Positions 1 to 7,694 are shown, counted from the first letter of the stretch. The stretch is 64,000 nt of DNA from Candidatus Pedobacter colombiensis (GCA_029202485.1 CP119313.1:372001-436000), one strand, 5' to 3'. Notes: generated from the letters alone by a model not told the origin. Numbers and translations: made by a program.

Positions 1-1097
1 CAGGTTCGTACGTTTATAACGCACGTTCTGAGAGCAAAGAGCGTATTTCTCGTATCTTCCAAATGCATGCTAACAAGCAAAACCCAATTCCTAACGTAGG
101 TGCTGGTGATATTGCTGCTGTAGTAGGATTTAAAGATATCAAAACAGGTGATACACTTTGTGATGAGAAAAATCCGATCATTCTTGAGTCTATGGATTTC
201 CCTGAGCCAGTTATCGGTTTAGCTATTGAGCCAAAAACTCAGGCTGATGTTGATAAATTGGGTATTGGTCTTGGTAAACTTGCAGAAGAGGATCCTACAT
301 TCAGAGTTCAGACAGATCAGGAAACTGGTCAGACTGTAATCTCTGGTATGGGTGAGCTTCACTTAGATATCTTGATTGACCGCTTAAGACGTGAGTTTAA
401 AGTTGAGGTTAACCAAGGTGCTCCTCAGGTTGCTTACAAAGAAGCAATCCACGGTAGTGTTCAACATCGTGAGACTTATAAAAAACAATCAGGTGGTCGT
501 GGTAAATTCGCGGATATCCAGGTTGTTATTTCTCCAATCGATGCTGACTTTGAAAAAGGTGGTTTACAATTCGTAAACGAAATCACTGGTGGTGCTATTC
601 CTCGTGAATTTATTCCTTCAGTTGAGAAAGGTTTTGCGGCTTCAATGGCTAATGGAGTATTGGCTGGATATCCACTTCCAGACATGAAAGTTCGCTTAAT
701 TGATGGTTCATTCCACGCAGTCGATTCAGATGCTTTATCATTTGAGCTTGCTGCTAAAATGGCTTACCGTGAGGCATTACCTAAATGTAGTCCAGTATTG
801 ATGGAGCCTATCATGAAAATCGAGATCCTTACCCCTGAAGAAAACATGGGTGATGTAATCGGTGATATGAACCGTCGTCGTGGTCAGCTTTTAGGTATGG
901 ATACACGTAATGGTGCTCAGGTAATTAAAGCAACTGTACCTCTTTCTGAGATGTTTGGTTATGTAACCCAGTTACGTACCATTACTTCTGGTCGTGCAAC
1001 TTCTACAATGGAGTTTGATCACTACGAACCAGCTCCTAAAAACGTACAGGATGAAGTAATTGCTAAATCAAAAGGTAGAATCAAGTCGGTAGAATAA
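1..1097 (+). CDS. fusA: Elongation factor G, 3' part (5' end outside window)
   Basis: C-terminal part of the translocation GTPase EF-G, which moves tRNA and mRNA through the ribosome after peptide transfer. The reading frame is already open at base 3 (GSYVYNARSESKERIS), so the gene enters from outside the window and the GTPase domain is not visible. What is visible matches EF-G domains II to V: MHANKQNPIPNVGAGDI, then GMGELHLDILIDRLRREF of domain III, the domain IV stretch around YKKQSGGRGKFAD, and the domain V ending MFGYVTQLRTITSGRAT. It lies upstream of rpsJ, as in the usual rpsL-rpsG-fusA-rpsJ order. Confidence 0.97.
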   Translation, partial: GSYVYNARSESKERISRIFQMHANKQNPIPNVGAGDIAAVVGFKDIKTGDTLCDEKNPIILESMDFPEPVIGLAIEPKTQADVDKLGIGLGKLAEEDPTFRVQTDQETGQTVISGMGELHLDILIDRLRREFKVEVNQGAPQVAYKEAIHGSVQHRETYKKQSGGRGKFADIQVVISPIDADFEKGGLQFVNEITGGAIPREFIPSVEKGFAASMANGVLAGYPLPDMKVRLIDGSFHAVDSDALSFELAAKMAYREALPKCSPVLMEPIMKIEILTPEENMGDVIGDMNRRRGQLLGMDTRNGAQVIKATVPLSEMFGYVTQLRTITSGRATSTMEFDHYEPAPKNVQDEVIAKSKGRIKSVE

Positions 1098-1106
1098 TTA
1101 TAGATG

Positions 1107-1165
1107 AAGGAATAAAGAGCAAGGATAAAAGATATGGTGTTTATGCATTATGGTCTTTATTCCTT
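1107..1165 (+). repeat. Inverted repeat in the fusA-rpsJ gap
   Basis: AAGGAATAAAGA at 1107-1118 is perfectly complementary to TCTTTATTCCTT at 1154-1165. A second, imperfect copy of the left arm (AAGGATAAAAGA) follows at about 1121. The two left copies could compete for the right arm in RNA. No T-tract follows, so it is not a classic terminator; it may be an RNA-processing or attenuation structure, or a decayed dispersed repeat. Confidence 0.5.
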
Positions 1166-1244
1166 GTTCCTTCCTTCTTAATCTAAAAGATAAATCTGAC
1201 CCTTGTTATTAATAGCTCTAACATTGGTCGTAATTTTAAATATC

Positions 1245-1550
1245 ATGAGCCAAAGAATCAGAATCAAATTAAAATCTTACGATTATAATCTGGTAGATAA
1301 ATCTGCTGAGAAAATCGTAAAAACTGTTAAACCTACGGGTGCAGTGGTTAGCGGACCTATTCCGTTGCCTACAGAAAAGAAAATTTTCACTGTTTTGCGT
1401 TCACCACACGTGAACAAAAAAGCACGTGAGCAATTTCAATTATGTGCTTACAAGCGTTTGTTAGATATTTATAGCTCTAACTCAAAAACAGTTGATGCAT
1501 TAATGAAACTTGAATTACCTAGCGGTGTTGAAGTAGAAATTAAAGTTTAA
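1245..1550 (+). CDS. rpsJ: 30S ribosomal protein S10
   Basis: Small-subunit protein S10 (uS10), which in other bacteria also acts as the NusE antitermination partner. The 101-residue product MSQRIRIKLKSYDYN... matches the family length. An upstream in-frame start at 1203 would add 14 hydrophobic residues (MLLIALTLVVILNI) foreign to S10, so the ATG at 1245 is chosen. It follows fusA by 147 nt and is followed at once by a strong terminator. That separates it from rplC, its usual next neighbour. Confidence 0.97.
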   Translation: MSQRIRIKLKSYDYNLVDKSAEKIVKTVKPTGAVVSGPIPLPTEKKIFTVLRSPHVNKKAREQFQLCAYKRLLDIYSSNSKTVDALMKLELPSGVEVEIKV

Positions 1551-1569
1551 CTATATTGACAGTTAAAAA

Positions 1570-1609
1570 GAAAAGCCTTCCTGATCATTTCGGGAAGGCT
1601 TTTCTTTTT
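1570..1609 (+). terminator. Intrinsic terminator after rpsJ
   Basis: Perfect 12-bp stem (GAAAAGCCTTCC at 1570-1581 with GGAAGGCTTTTC at 1593-1604), 11-nt loop, then TTTTT. It ends the fusA-rpsJ transcript and may also serve the minus-strand gene that ends at 1627. Confidence 0.85.
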
Positions 1610-1626
1610 GTAATTGTTTATTTACC

Positions 1627-2226
1627 TCAGTTTTTTAATTCGTCAAGTTTGTTGCGTTCATCCTGGAGTTCCCTCGCTAGTTTTTTCTCCTTATCATTTG
1701 CCTTAGTTTTATAGGATTGATATTCCTGAGCGATTTCCTCATATAGGGTGCTACGGTATTTTGCTTCATGGATGTGTTTAGCAGATCTCAGGATGACGAA
1801 GGCTAGGGCAGCAGCCAGGCCAATTATCAAACTCCATACAATGGTGTTGTAGTTTGATTTGGTAAATGATATCCCGAGGAAATTGATCTCGTTTACTTTT
1901 GCGTTTGTGCCGGCTAGTGCACTTTCTTTTCCACTGATCTGATTTTTTAAATCTGCGATACTTTTTTCATGATCTTTAAGCTTTTGGTTAGCGCCTGCAA
2001 GTTGCTTGCGTGTTGTTATGAGGGTGTCGCTAAGGCTTTGCCAGAAGGCGTTCATCCTGTTCGGATTTACAAGTTTATATCCGTTTATAGATTTAGATTT
2101 TGCAAGCATCAGTTGGTATTGTCCTTTTAAGCTTGGGTCGACTTTAGTGGAATCATTTGTTAACTGGCCCTGAGCAGTGAAGCTCAGTATTAAAGCCGAA
2201 AGAATAGGGAGTATTACTTTTTTCAT
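1627..2226 (-). CDS. Putative exported/inner-membrane coiled-coil protein
   Basis: 199 aa. A signal peptide (MKKVILPILSALILSFTAQGQ) is followed by a periplasmic segment with a coiled coil (about residues 75-120), one clear membrane helix (about residues 133-155, IVWSLIIGLAAALAFVIL) and a highly charged C-terminal coiled coil ending in QDERNKLDELKN. The start is the MKK ATG at 2226; an upstream ATG at 2304 would put 26 polar residues before the signal peptide. From memory, similar Bacteroidota proteins are often labelled 'tRNA (guanine-N1)-methyltransferase', but no SAM-binding knot is visible here and I do not adopt that name. It is transcribed against the ribosomal genes and interrupts the rpsJ-rplC junction. 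A conserved leader element lies upstream at 2255-2315. Function unknown. Confidence 0.8.
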   Translation of the reverse strand: MKKVILPILSALILSFTAQGQLTNDSTKVDPSLKGQYQLMLAKSKSINGYKLVNPNRMNAFWQSLSDTLITTRKQLAGANQKLKDHEKSIADLKNQISGKESALAGTNAKVNEINFLGISFTKSNYNTIVWSLIIGLAAALAFVILRSAKHIHEAKYRSTLYEEIAQEYQSYKTKANDKEKKLARELQDERNKLDELKN

Positions 2227-2254
2227 TGGAATATAATTTTGTTTTTTAATTGTA

Positions 2255-2315
2255 ATGAAGCTATCATGAGTAATATTCATCGCTGCTTGTGTGTTTTTAC
2301 TCATGATGGTTTCAT
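2255..2315 (-). promoter_or_regulatory. Recurrent leader element, copy A
   Basis: Read on the minus strand: arm 1 ATGAAACCATCATGAGTA (2315-2298), a 25-nt interior, then arm 2 TACTCATGATAGCTTCAT (2272-2255). 16 of 18 positions can pair. Arm 2 ends 28 nt before the start codon at 2226. The same layout occurs at 41051-41112 and 41298-41366. A possible -7 box (TAAATTAG) lies just upstream, so the element would be transcribed. Confidence 0.6.
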
Positions 2316-2363
2316 CATATGGGTATTGGTTTATGTCTAATTTAACAATGATATTTTAATTTT

Positions 2364-2393
2364 ATTGTGTTCTGGTTGTAGATAGTATATTTG
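2364..2393 (+). promoter_or_regulatory. Bacteroidota-type promoter of the TauE gene
   Basis: ATTG at 2364-2367, 18-nt spacer, TATATTTG at 2386-2393 (consensus TAnnTTTG). Transcription would start within a few bases of the ATG at 2399, so the mRNA may be leaderless. Confidence 0.65.
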
Positions 2394-2398
2394 CAGCA

Positions 2399-3235
2399 AT
2401 GTCGGTATTACTATTTACAATTATAGTTTTGATAGGGGCTTTTTTGGCCGGATTGGTGGGCTCGCTTACAGGCCTGGGTGGTGGGGTAATCATTATTCCA
2501 TTGTTAACACTTGGACTGGGTGTTGATATTCATTATGCAATAGGTGCATCGATCATATCTGTAATTGCTACTTCATCGGGTTCTGCTGCTGCATATGTTA
2601 AGGAGGGGATCACAAATATCCGGATTGGGATGTTTTTAGAGATTGCCACTACTATAAGTGCAATTATTGGTGCGATAGTAACTGTTTTTATTAATCCAAG
2701 CTATATTGCTGTTATTTTCGGCTTGATCCTTTTGTTTTCTGCCGTGATGATGGTTCGTAAGAAAGTAGATCATTCTGATAATGATACTTCTGGGAATCTG
2801 GCTGTATTTTTTAAGCTGAATGGTACTTATCCTGTCGATGGTGGTGTTAAGAAATATGCTGTACACAATGTGATTGGAGGATTTTTAATGATGTTTGTTG
2901 CGGGCATCATATCTGGTTTACTTGGGATTGGTTCGGGTGCATTGAAAGTCATCGCTATGGATAATATCATGAGAATTCCGTTTAAGGTATCAACTACCAC
3001 AAGTAACTTTATGATGGGTGTAACTGCGGCTGCAAGTGCGATCGTTTATCTTCACAGGGGACAGATTGATCCGGGAATAGCAATGCCTGTAACTGTGGGG
3101 GTATTACTTGGGGCTACCATTGGATCGAAAATATTGGTTAGAACTAAAACGGATAAGCTAAAAGTGGTATTTGCGGTTGTGGTTACTTTTTTAGCAATTC
3201 AAATGATTTATAATGGATTATCTGGTAGGTTATGA
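2399..3235 (+). CDS. TauE/SafE family sulfite exporter-like permease
   Basis: 278-aa multi-spanning membrane protein with the two-halved TauE/SafE (DUF81) pattern. The N-terminal half has GLVGSLTGLGGGVIIIPLLTLGLG. The second half repeats the signature as GIISGLLGIGSGALKVIAM with a later TTTSNFMMGVTAA. Family members export sulfite, sulfoacetate or other small organic anions; the substrate cannot be read from the sequence. It overlaps the next gene by 4 bp (ATGA), so the two are co-translated and probably form one transporter. It sits in the insertion that separates rpsJ from rplC and has its own promoter. Confidence 0.9.
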   Translation: MSVLLFTIIVLIGAFLAGLVGSLTGLGGGVIIIPLLTLGLGVDIHYAIGASIISVIATSSGSAAAYVKEGITNIRIGMFLEIATTISAIIGAIVTVFINPSYIAVIFGLILLFSAVMMVRKKVDHSDNDTSGNLAVFFKLNGTYPVDGGVKKYAVHNVIGGFLMMFVAGIISGLLGIGSGALKVIAMDNIMRIPFKVSTTTSNFMMGVTAAASAIVYLHRGQIDPGIAMPVTVGVLLGATIGSKILVRTKTDKLKVVFAVVVTFLAIQMIYNGLSGRL

Positions 3236-3627
3236 TAAAGGAGAGTAAGAATTTTTTTGCCGACAAAGATATACAGGTTATTTTGGGTACCCTGCTTAGG
3301 GTAGGAGTGATTTCTTCTATGACGGTTGTGTTTATAGGGGGACTTATTTATCTGTTTTTTAACCATGCAAATGTGGTTGATTATAGTAAGTTTGATTCCG
3401 GGAAGTCGGGGTTCTCTTCTATTGCTGCAATTTTTAATGGATTGACCACTATGGATGGGGCCGCAATTATTCAATTTGGCACTTTATTGTTGATTTTTAC
3501 GCCGATAGCCAGGGTTGTTTTTTCGGTTTTCAGTTTCCTGATTGAGCGGGATTATATGTATGTTTTGATTGGTTTAATGGTTTTATCCATTATCTTATAT
3601 AGTTTAAGCGACAATTTAGTTGGTTAA
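3232..3627 (+). CDS. DUF1634 membrane protein, partner of the TauE permease
   Basis: 131 aa with three predicted membrane helices: about residues 20-44 (LLRVGVISSMTVVFIGGLIYLFF), 80-105 and 112-128. DUF1634 proteins are commonly encoded next to TauE/SafE permeases, and here the two overlap by 4 bp. A role as accessory subunit is inferred from context only. No terminator hairpin is obvious before the rplC promoter at 3701. Confidence 0.85.
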   Translation: MIKESKNFFADKDIQVILGTLLRVGVISSMTVVFIGGLIYLFFNHANVVDYSKFDSGKSGFSSIAAIFNGLTTMDGAAIIQFGTLLLIFTPIARVVFSVFSFLIERDYMYVLIGLMVLSIILYSLSDNLVG

Positions 3628-3700
3628 AACTAGCTTTAATTGTGTGCTACCCAGTGAAAACAAATTTTTAGCGATTATTTGAAAAATATTTAGCTAACTA

Positions 3701-3731
3701 TTTGAAAATTAAGATTTCTTTCTTATTTTTG
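3701..3731 (+). promoter_or_regulatory. Promoter of the rplC ribosomal operon
   Basis: Near-ideal Bacteroidota promoter: TTTG at 3701-3704, exactly 19 nt, TATTTTTG at 3724-3731. Transcription would start near 3737, giving a leader of about 72 nt before rplC. Confidence 0.85.
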
Positions 3732-3742
3732 CCCTCCCTTAA

Positions 3743-3783
3743 GTGGGATGTGTATCCACCTTGAACGAAGCCCTACTGCTTCG
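3743..3783 (+). promoter_or_regulatory. Two-hairpin leader of the S10 operon
   Basis: Hairpin 1 at 3743-3759: GTGG(G)AT / ATCCAC with a GTGT loop and one bulged G. Hairpin 2 at 3766-3783: CGAAGC / GCTTCG with a 6-nt loop. GGTG at 3787-3790 could instead pair with CACC at 3757-3760, an alternative fold. A plausible autogenous r-protein leader (L4 regulates this operon in E. coli), but the binding protein here is unknown. Confidence 0.5.
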
Positions 3784-3808
3784 ATGGGTGTTAAATTAAA
3801 AAAAGAAA

Positions 3809-4426
3809 ATGTCAGGTATTATTGGAAAAAAAGTAGGAATGACCAGCATATTCGACGCGGATGGTAAAAACATACCATGTACTGTGATCGAAGCTGGACC
3901 TTGTGTTGTAACACAGGTAAAGACCGAAGAGAAAGACGGTTACGTTTCAGTTCAGTTAGGTTTCGACGAAGCCAAAGAAAAGAACACTACCATGCCTCTT
4001 AAAGGCCACTTTGCGAAAGCAAGCACTACCCCAAAACGTAAATTGGTTGAGTTTGAGCCGTTTGAAGAATCACTTAGCTTAGGTGATACTGTAACGGTGA
4101 GTATCTTCAACGAAGGTGATTTTGTGGATGTAGTTGGTACGTCAAAAGGTAAAGGTTTCCAGGGTGTTGTAAAACGTCATGGTTTCGGTGGTGTTGGTGG
4201 GCAAACTCACGGACAGCACAACAGGATGCGTGCGCCAGGTTCATTGGGTGCTGCTTCGTATCCTTCTCGTGTATTTAAAGGTATGCGTATGGCGGGTAGA
4301 ATGGGTGGTGACAGAGTGAAAGTTCAGAACTTACAAGTTTTGAAAGTTTATGCTGATCAAAATCTAGTTGTAGTTAGTGGTTCCGTTCCAGGAGCTAAGG
4401 GTTCTTACGTAATCTTAGATAAGTAA
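3809..4426 (+). CDS. rplC: 50S ribosomal protein L3
   Basis: Large-subunit protein L3 (uL3), an early assembly protein near the peptidyl-transferase centre. The 205 residues begin MSGIIGKKVGMTSIFDADG. They contain the L3 signature around GKGFQGVVKRHGFGG and the loop GQTHGQHNRMRAPGSLG, where the methylated Gln lies in other bacteria. It is first gene of the transcript that restarts after the three-gene insertion; rplD follows after 4 nt. Confidence 0.98.
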   Translation: MSGIIGKKVGMTSIFDADGKNIPCTVIEAGPCVVTQVKTEEKDGYVSVQLGFDEAKEKNTTMPLKGHFAKASTTPKRKLVEFEPFEESLSLGDTVTVSIFNEGDFVDVVGTSKGKGFQGVVKRHGFGGVGGQTHGQHNRMRAPGSLGAASYPSRVFKGMRMAGRMGGDRVKVQNLQVLKVYADQNLVVVSGSVPGAKGSYVILDK

Positions 4427-4430
4427 GCAG

Positions 4431-5060
4431 ATGGAAGTTAAAGTATTAAACATTTCAGGAAAAGAGACAGGTGCCAAGGTGCAACTCCCTGAGTCGGTAT
4501 TTGGCATAACGCCTGTTGACCACGCAATTTATTTAGATGTTAAACAGTATTTGGCTAATCAACGTCAAGGTACTCACAAGTCTAAACAACGTAATGAGAT
4601 TGCTGGTTCAACCCGTAAACTATATAAACAAAAAGGTACTGGTGGTGCTCGCGCCGGAAGTATTAAATCTCCATTGTTCAACGGTGGTGGTCGTGTATTT
4701 GGCCCTCAGCCACGTGACTATAGCTTCAAATTGAACAAAAAATTAAAATCATTAGCACGTAAGTCTGCTTTATCATATAAGGCTCAAGACAACAATGTTG
4801 TGGTTTTAGAAGATTTTACTTTTGATTCGATCAAAACTAAAAACTATATCAATTTGGTTAGTGCATTAAACTTGACTAACGAAAAGACATTGTTGGTTTT
4901 ACCTACACAAAATAACAATATCTATTTATCAAGCAGAAACATTCAGAAAGTGAAAGTAATTACTGCAGATCAGTTAAATACTTATGATGTATTAAACTGT
5001 GGCAAACTTTTGTTAACTGCGGATTCTGTTAAAACAATCGAGGAGGCGTTTGCCAAGTAA
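4431..5060 (+). CDS. rplD: 50S ribosomal protein L4
   Basis: L4 (uL4), 209 aa, which lines the peptide exit tunnel and represses its own operon in E. coli. The tunnel-loop region is recognisable as STRKLYKQKGTGGARAGS followed by GGGRVFGPQPRDYSFKLNKK. Four nucleotides separate it from rplC, and the start of rplW lies one base after its stop codon, so translation is probably coupled. Confidence 0.98.
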   Translation: MEVKVLNISGKETGAKVQLPESVFGITPVDHAIYLDVKQYLANQRQGTHKSKQRNEIAGSTRKLYKQKGTGGARAGSIKSPLFNGGGRVFGPQPRDYSFKLNKKLKSLARKSALSYKAQDNNVVVLEDFTFDSIKTKNYINLVSALNLTNEKTLLVLPTQNNNIYLSSRNIQKVKVITADQLNTYDVLNCGKLLLTADSVKTIEEAFAK

Positions 5061-5061
5061 T

Positions 5062-5352
5062 ATGGAATTTTTAAAGAAACCAATATTAACAGAGAAAGCT
5101 TCTGCATTAACAGAGAAGTCTAATCGCTTTACTTTTAAAGTAGAACCTAAAGCAAATAAATTGCAGATTAAGGGAGCCATAGAAAAAATGTACGGCGTTA
5201 ACGTTTTAGCCATTAACACAATGGTTGTAAATGGTAAAATTAAGTCCAGAAATACTAAAGGCGGATTAGTTACGGGACGTAGCCCGAAATACAAGAAAGC
5301 GATTGTAACCCTGGCTGCAGGTGAGACAATTGATTATTACTCGAATATTTAA
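5062..5352 (+). CDS. rplW: 50S ribosomal protein L23
   Basis: L23 (uL23), 96 aa, the docking protein for trigger factor and SRP at the exit tunnel. Start set at the ATG of MEFLKKPILTEKAS, one base after the rplD stop; a non-ATG start 12 nt upstream would overlap rplD and add MPSN. The family features FKVEPKANKLQIKGAIEKMYGV and the C-terminal KKAIVTLAAGETID are present. Confidence 0.97.
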   Translation: MEFLKKPILTEKASALTEKSNRFTFKVEPKANKLQIKGAIEKMYGVNVLAINTMVVNGKIKSRNTKGGLVTGRSPKYKKAIVTLAAGETIDYYSNI

Positions 5353-5375
5353 TAAGAATTGAATAATTTATAACT

Positions 5376-6200
5376 ATGGGCTTAAGAAAATTTAAACCAG
5401 TTACTCCGGGTACCCGCTTTAGAGTTGGTGCCAGCTTTACGGAGATTACAGCAACCAAGCCCGAAAAATCATTGGTTGTATCTTCTAAGAAATCGGGAGG
5501 ACGTAACAATACAGGAAAGATGACTATGCGCTACATGGGTGGTGGTCACAAAAAATCTTACCGTTTAATTGACTTTAAACGTGATAAGTTTGATATTCCT
5601 GCAACAGTAGCTACTGTTGAGTACGATCCAAACCGTACAGCACGTATTGCATTGTTACATTATGCAGACGGCGAGAAGCGTTATATTATTGCACCGGAAG
5701 GTTTGCAAGTTGGGCAGAAGGTAGTGTCGGGTGATACCGCAACTCCTGAGGTGGGAAATACTTTAAAATTGAGCAATATTCCTTTGGGATCTATTGTACA
5801 CAATGTGGAGATTAATCCAGGTCGTGGTGCTCAGTTGGCACGTAGCGCTGGTGCTTATGCACAATTGGCAGCTCGTGATGGTAAATATGCTACATTGAAA
5901 ATGCCTTCAGGTGAAGTAAGATCTATCTTAGTTACTTGTTTAGCAACAATCGGAGCTGTTTCCAATTCAGATCATGCGAATGAAGTATTGGGTAAAGCTG
6001 GTCGTAGCCGTTGGTTAGGCCGTCGTCCGAGAACACGTCCGGTAGCGATGAACCCGGTAGATCACCCTATGGGTGGTGGTGAGGGTCGCTCATCAGGAGG
6101 TCAGCCTCGTTCAAGAAATGGTGTATACTCAAAAGGATTCAAAACCCGTACACTTAAAAAATACTCAAATCGTTTCATCATAGAGAAAAGGAAGAAATAA
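5376..6200 (+). CDS. rplB: 50S ribosomal protein L2
   Basis: L2 (uL2), 274 aa, needed for subunit association and peptidyl transferase. It has the RNA-binding OB and SH3-like domains and the signature MNPVDHPMGGGEGRSSGG near the C-terminus, which carries the conserved His of the family. Its stop codon overlaps the rpsS start by one base (TAATG). Confidence 0.98.
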   Translation: MGLRKFKPVTPGTRFRVGASFTEITATKPEKSLVVSSKKSGGRNNTGKMTMRYMGGGHKKSYRLIDFKRDKFDIPATVATVEYDPNRTARIALLHYADGEKRYIIAPEGLQVGQKVVSGDTATPEVGNTLKLSNIPLGSIVHNVEINPGRGAQLARSAGAYAQLAARDGKYATLKMPSGEVRSILVTCLATIGAVSNSDHANEVLGKAGRSRWLGRRPRTRPVAMNPVDHPMGGGEGRSSGGQPRSRNGVYSKGFKTRTLKKYSNRFIIEKRKK

Positions 6201-6466
6201 TGGCTCGTTCGATTAAAAAAGGACCTTATATTGACCATAACGTAGAGAAGAAAGTAGTCTCTATGAATGATTCAGGCAAGAAGTCTGTAATTAAAACTTG
6301 GTCTCGCAGATCAATGATCTCACCAGATTTTGTGGGACATACATTTGCAGTGCATAACGGTAATAAATTTATACCGGTATACGTAACAGAAAACATGGTT
6401 GGTCATAAACTGGGAGAGTTTGCTCCAACCAGAACATTTAGGGGTCACTCTGAAAAGAAAAAATAA
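6200..6466 (+). CDS. rpsS: 30S ribosomal protein S19
   Basis: S19 (uS19), 88 aa, in the small-subunit head where it forms a dimer with S13. The family signature is visible as KTWSRRSMISPDFVGHTFAVHNG and then GHKLGEFAPTRTFRGH. Overlaps the rplB stop by one base and precedes rplV by 7 nt. Confidence 0.98.
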   Translation: MARSIKKGPYIDHNVEKKVVSMNDSGKKSVIKTWSRRSMISPDFVGHTFAVHNGNKFIPVYVTENMVGHKLGEFAPTRTFRGHSEKKK

Positions 6467-6473
6467 TTAAGAG

Positions 6474-6833
6474 ATGGAAGCAGTAGCGAAATTAAACAAT
6501 TGTCCAACCTCACCACGTAAGATGCGTTTGGTTGTAGATCTTATCAGAGGTGAGCGTGTTGAGAAAGCTTTACATATTTTAAAGTTCACCAATAAAGATG
6601 CAGCAATAAGAGTTGAGAAACTATTATTATCAGCTATCAAAAACTGGGAAAATAAAAATGAAGGTTCTCGCCCTGAAGAAAACCAGTTATACGTGAAAAC
6701 GGTAATGGTAGGCGGTGGTCGTCAGTTAAAAAGATTAAGACCAGCACCTCAAGGACGTGGTTACAGAATACGTAAGCGTTCAAACCATGTAACTTTGGTA
6801 GTAGATAGTAAAAACGTTGAAACTCAAAACTAA
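6474..6833 (+). CDS. rplV: 50S ribosomal protein L22
   Basis: L22 (uL22), 119 aa, whose beta-hairpin reaches into the exit tunnel; changes there give macrolide resistance in other species. It starts MEAVAKLNNCPTSPRKMRLV, and the hairpin with the signature RLRPAPQGRGYRIRKRSNH is intact. rpsC follows after 9 nt. Confidence 0.97.
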   Translation: MEAVAKLNNCPTSPRKMRLVVDLIRGERVEKALHILKFTNKDAAIRVEKLLLSAIKNWENKNEGSRPEENQLYVKTVMVGGGRQLKRLRPAPQGRGYRIRKRSNHVTLVVDSKNVETQN

Positions 6834-6842
6834 TTAACAGAA

Positions 6843-7694
6843 ATGGGACAAAAAGCACATCCAATAGGTAACAGGTTAGGAATCATCAAAGGTTGGGATT
6901 CTAACTGGTTCGGTGGCAACAACTATGCTGATAAATTAGTTGAGGACGAAAAAATAAGAAAATACCTTTCTGTACGTATCGCAAAAGGTGGTGTATCAAA
7001 AGTTGTTATCGAGCGTACGTTGAAACGTATTACGGTTACAATCCACACTGCTCGTCCAGGTATTGTGATTGGAAAAGCAGGGGCTGAGGTTGATAAGATC
7101 AAAGAAGAGTTGAAGAAATTGACTAAAAAGGAAATTCAAATCAACATTTTTGAGATTAAACGTCCTGAGCTTGATGCACAATTAGTAGCAGAAGGTGTTG
7201 CAAAACAATTAGAAGCAAGGATCTCATTCCGTAGAGCAATGAAATCTACTATCGCATCAACAATGCGTATGGGTGCTGAAGGTATCAAAATTATGACTTC
7301 TGGTCGTTTAGGTGGTGCTGAGATGGCTCGTAGCGAACAGTATAAAGAAGGAAGAATTCCTTTGCATACTTTCCGTGCAGACATTGACTATGCATTAGCA
7401 GAGGCTTTAACTACTTATGGTAAAATAGGTGTTAAAGTATGGATCTGTAAGGGTGAGGTTTACGGTAAACGTGATCTTTCTCCAAACATCGGTGCAACGA
7501 GCAATGCTCCAGGCAAAGGTGGCAGACCAGAAGGTGCTTTTGGCGGTAGAGACAGAGATAACCGTGGCGGTGGCGACAGAAGAAACGATAACCGCGGTGG
7601 TGGTAATCGTGGCGGAAGAGGCCCTGGTCAAGGCGGTCCTGGTGCAGGAAATAATAGAGGTGGAAATTCTCAGAACAGAGGTCCTCGTAAATAA
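6843..7694 (+). CDS. rpsC: 30S ribosomal protein S3 with an RGG-rich tail
   Basis: S3 (uS3), part of the mRNA entry site and helicase. 283 aa, against 233 in E. coli. The KH domain (GIVIGKAGAEVDKIKEELKK) and the C-terminal domain ending ICKGEVYGKRDLSP are normal. After about residue 217 comes a low-complexity tail rich in Gly, Arg, Asn and Asp with repeated RGG motifs. Such tails occur in other Bacteroidota S3 proteins; the role is unknown, but RGG repeats commonly bind RNA. The region was read for a frameshift and none was found. Confidence 0.97.
   Translation: MGQKAHPIGNRLGIIKGWDSNWFGGNNYADKLVEDEKIRKYLSVRIAKGGVSKVVIERTLKRITVTIHTARPGIVIGKAGAEVDKIKEELKKLTKKEIQINIFEIKRPELDAQLVAEGVAKQLEARISFRRAMKSTIASTMRMGAEGIKIMTSGRLGGAEMARSEQYKEGRIPLHTFRADIDYALAEALTTYGKIGVKVWICKGEVYGKRDLSPNIGATSNAPGKGGRPEGAFGGRDRDNRGGGDRRNDNRGGGNRGGRGPGQGGPGAGNNRGGNSQNRGPRK

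Noticed and set aside
1203..1244. Longer start for rpsJ
   Set aside because: The 14 added residues are hydrophobic and foreign to S10; the 1245 ATG gives the normal length.
1627..2226. tRNA (guanine-N1)-methyltransferase label
   Set aside because: The protein has a signal peptide, a membrane helix and coiled coils, with no trefoil-knot SAM site.
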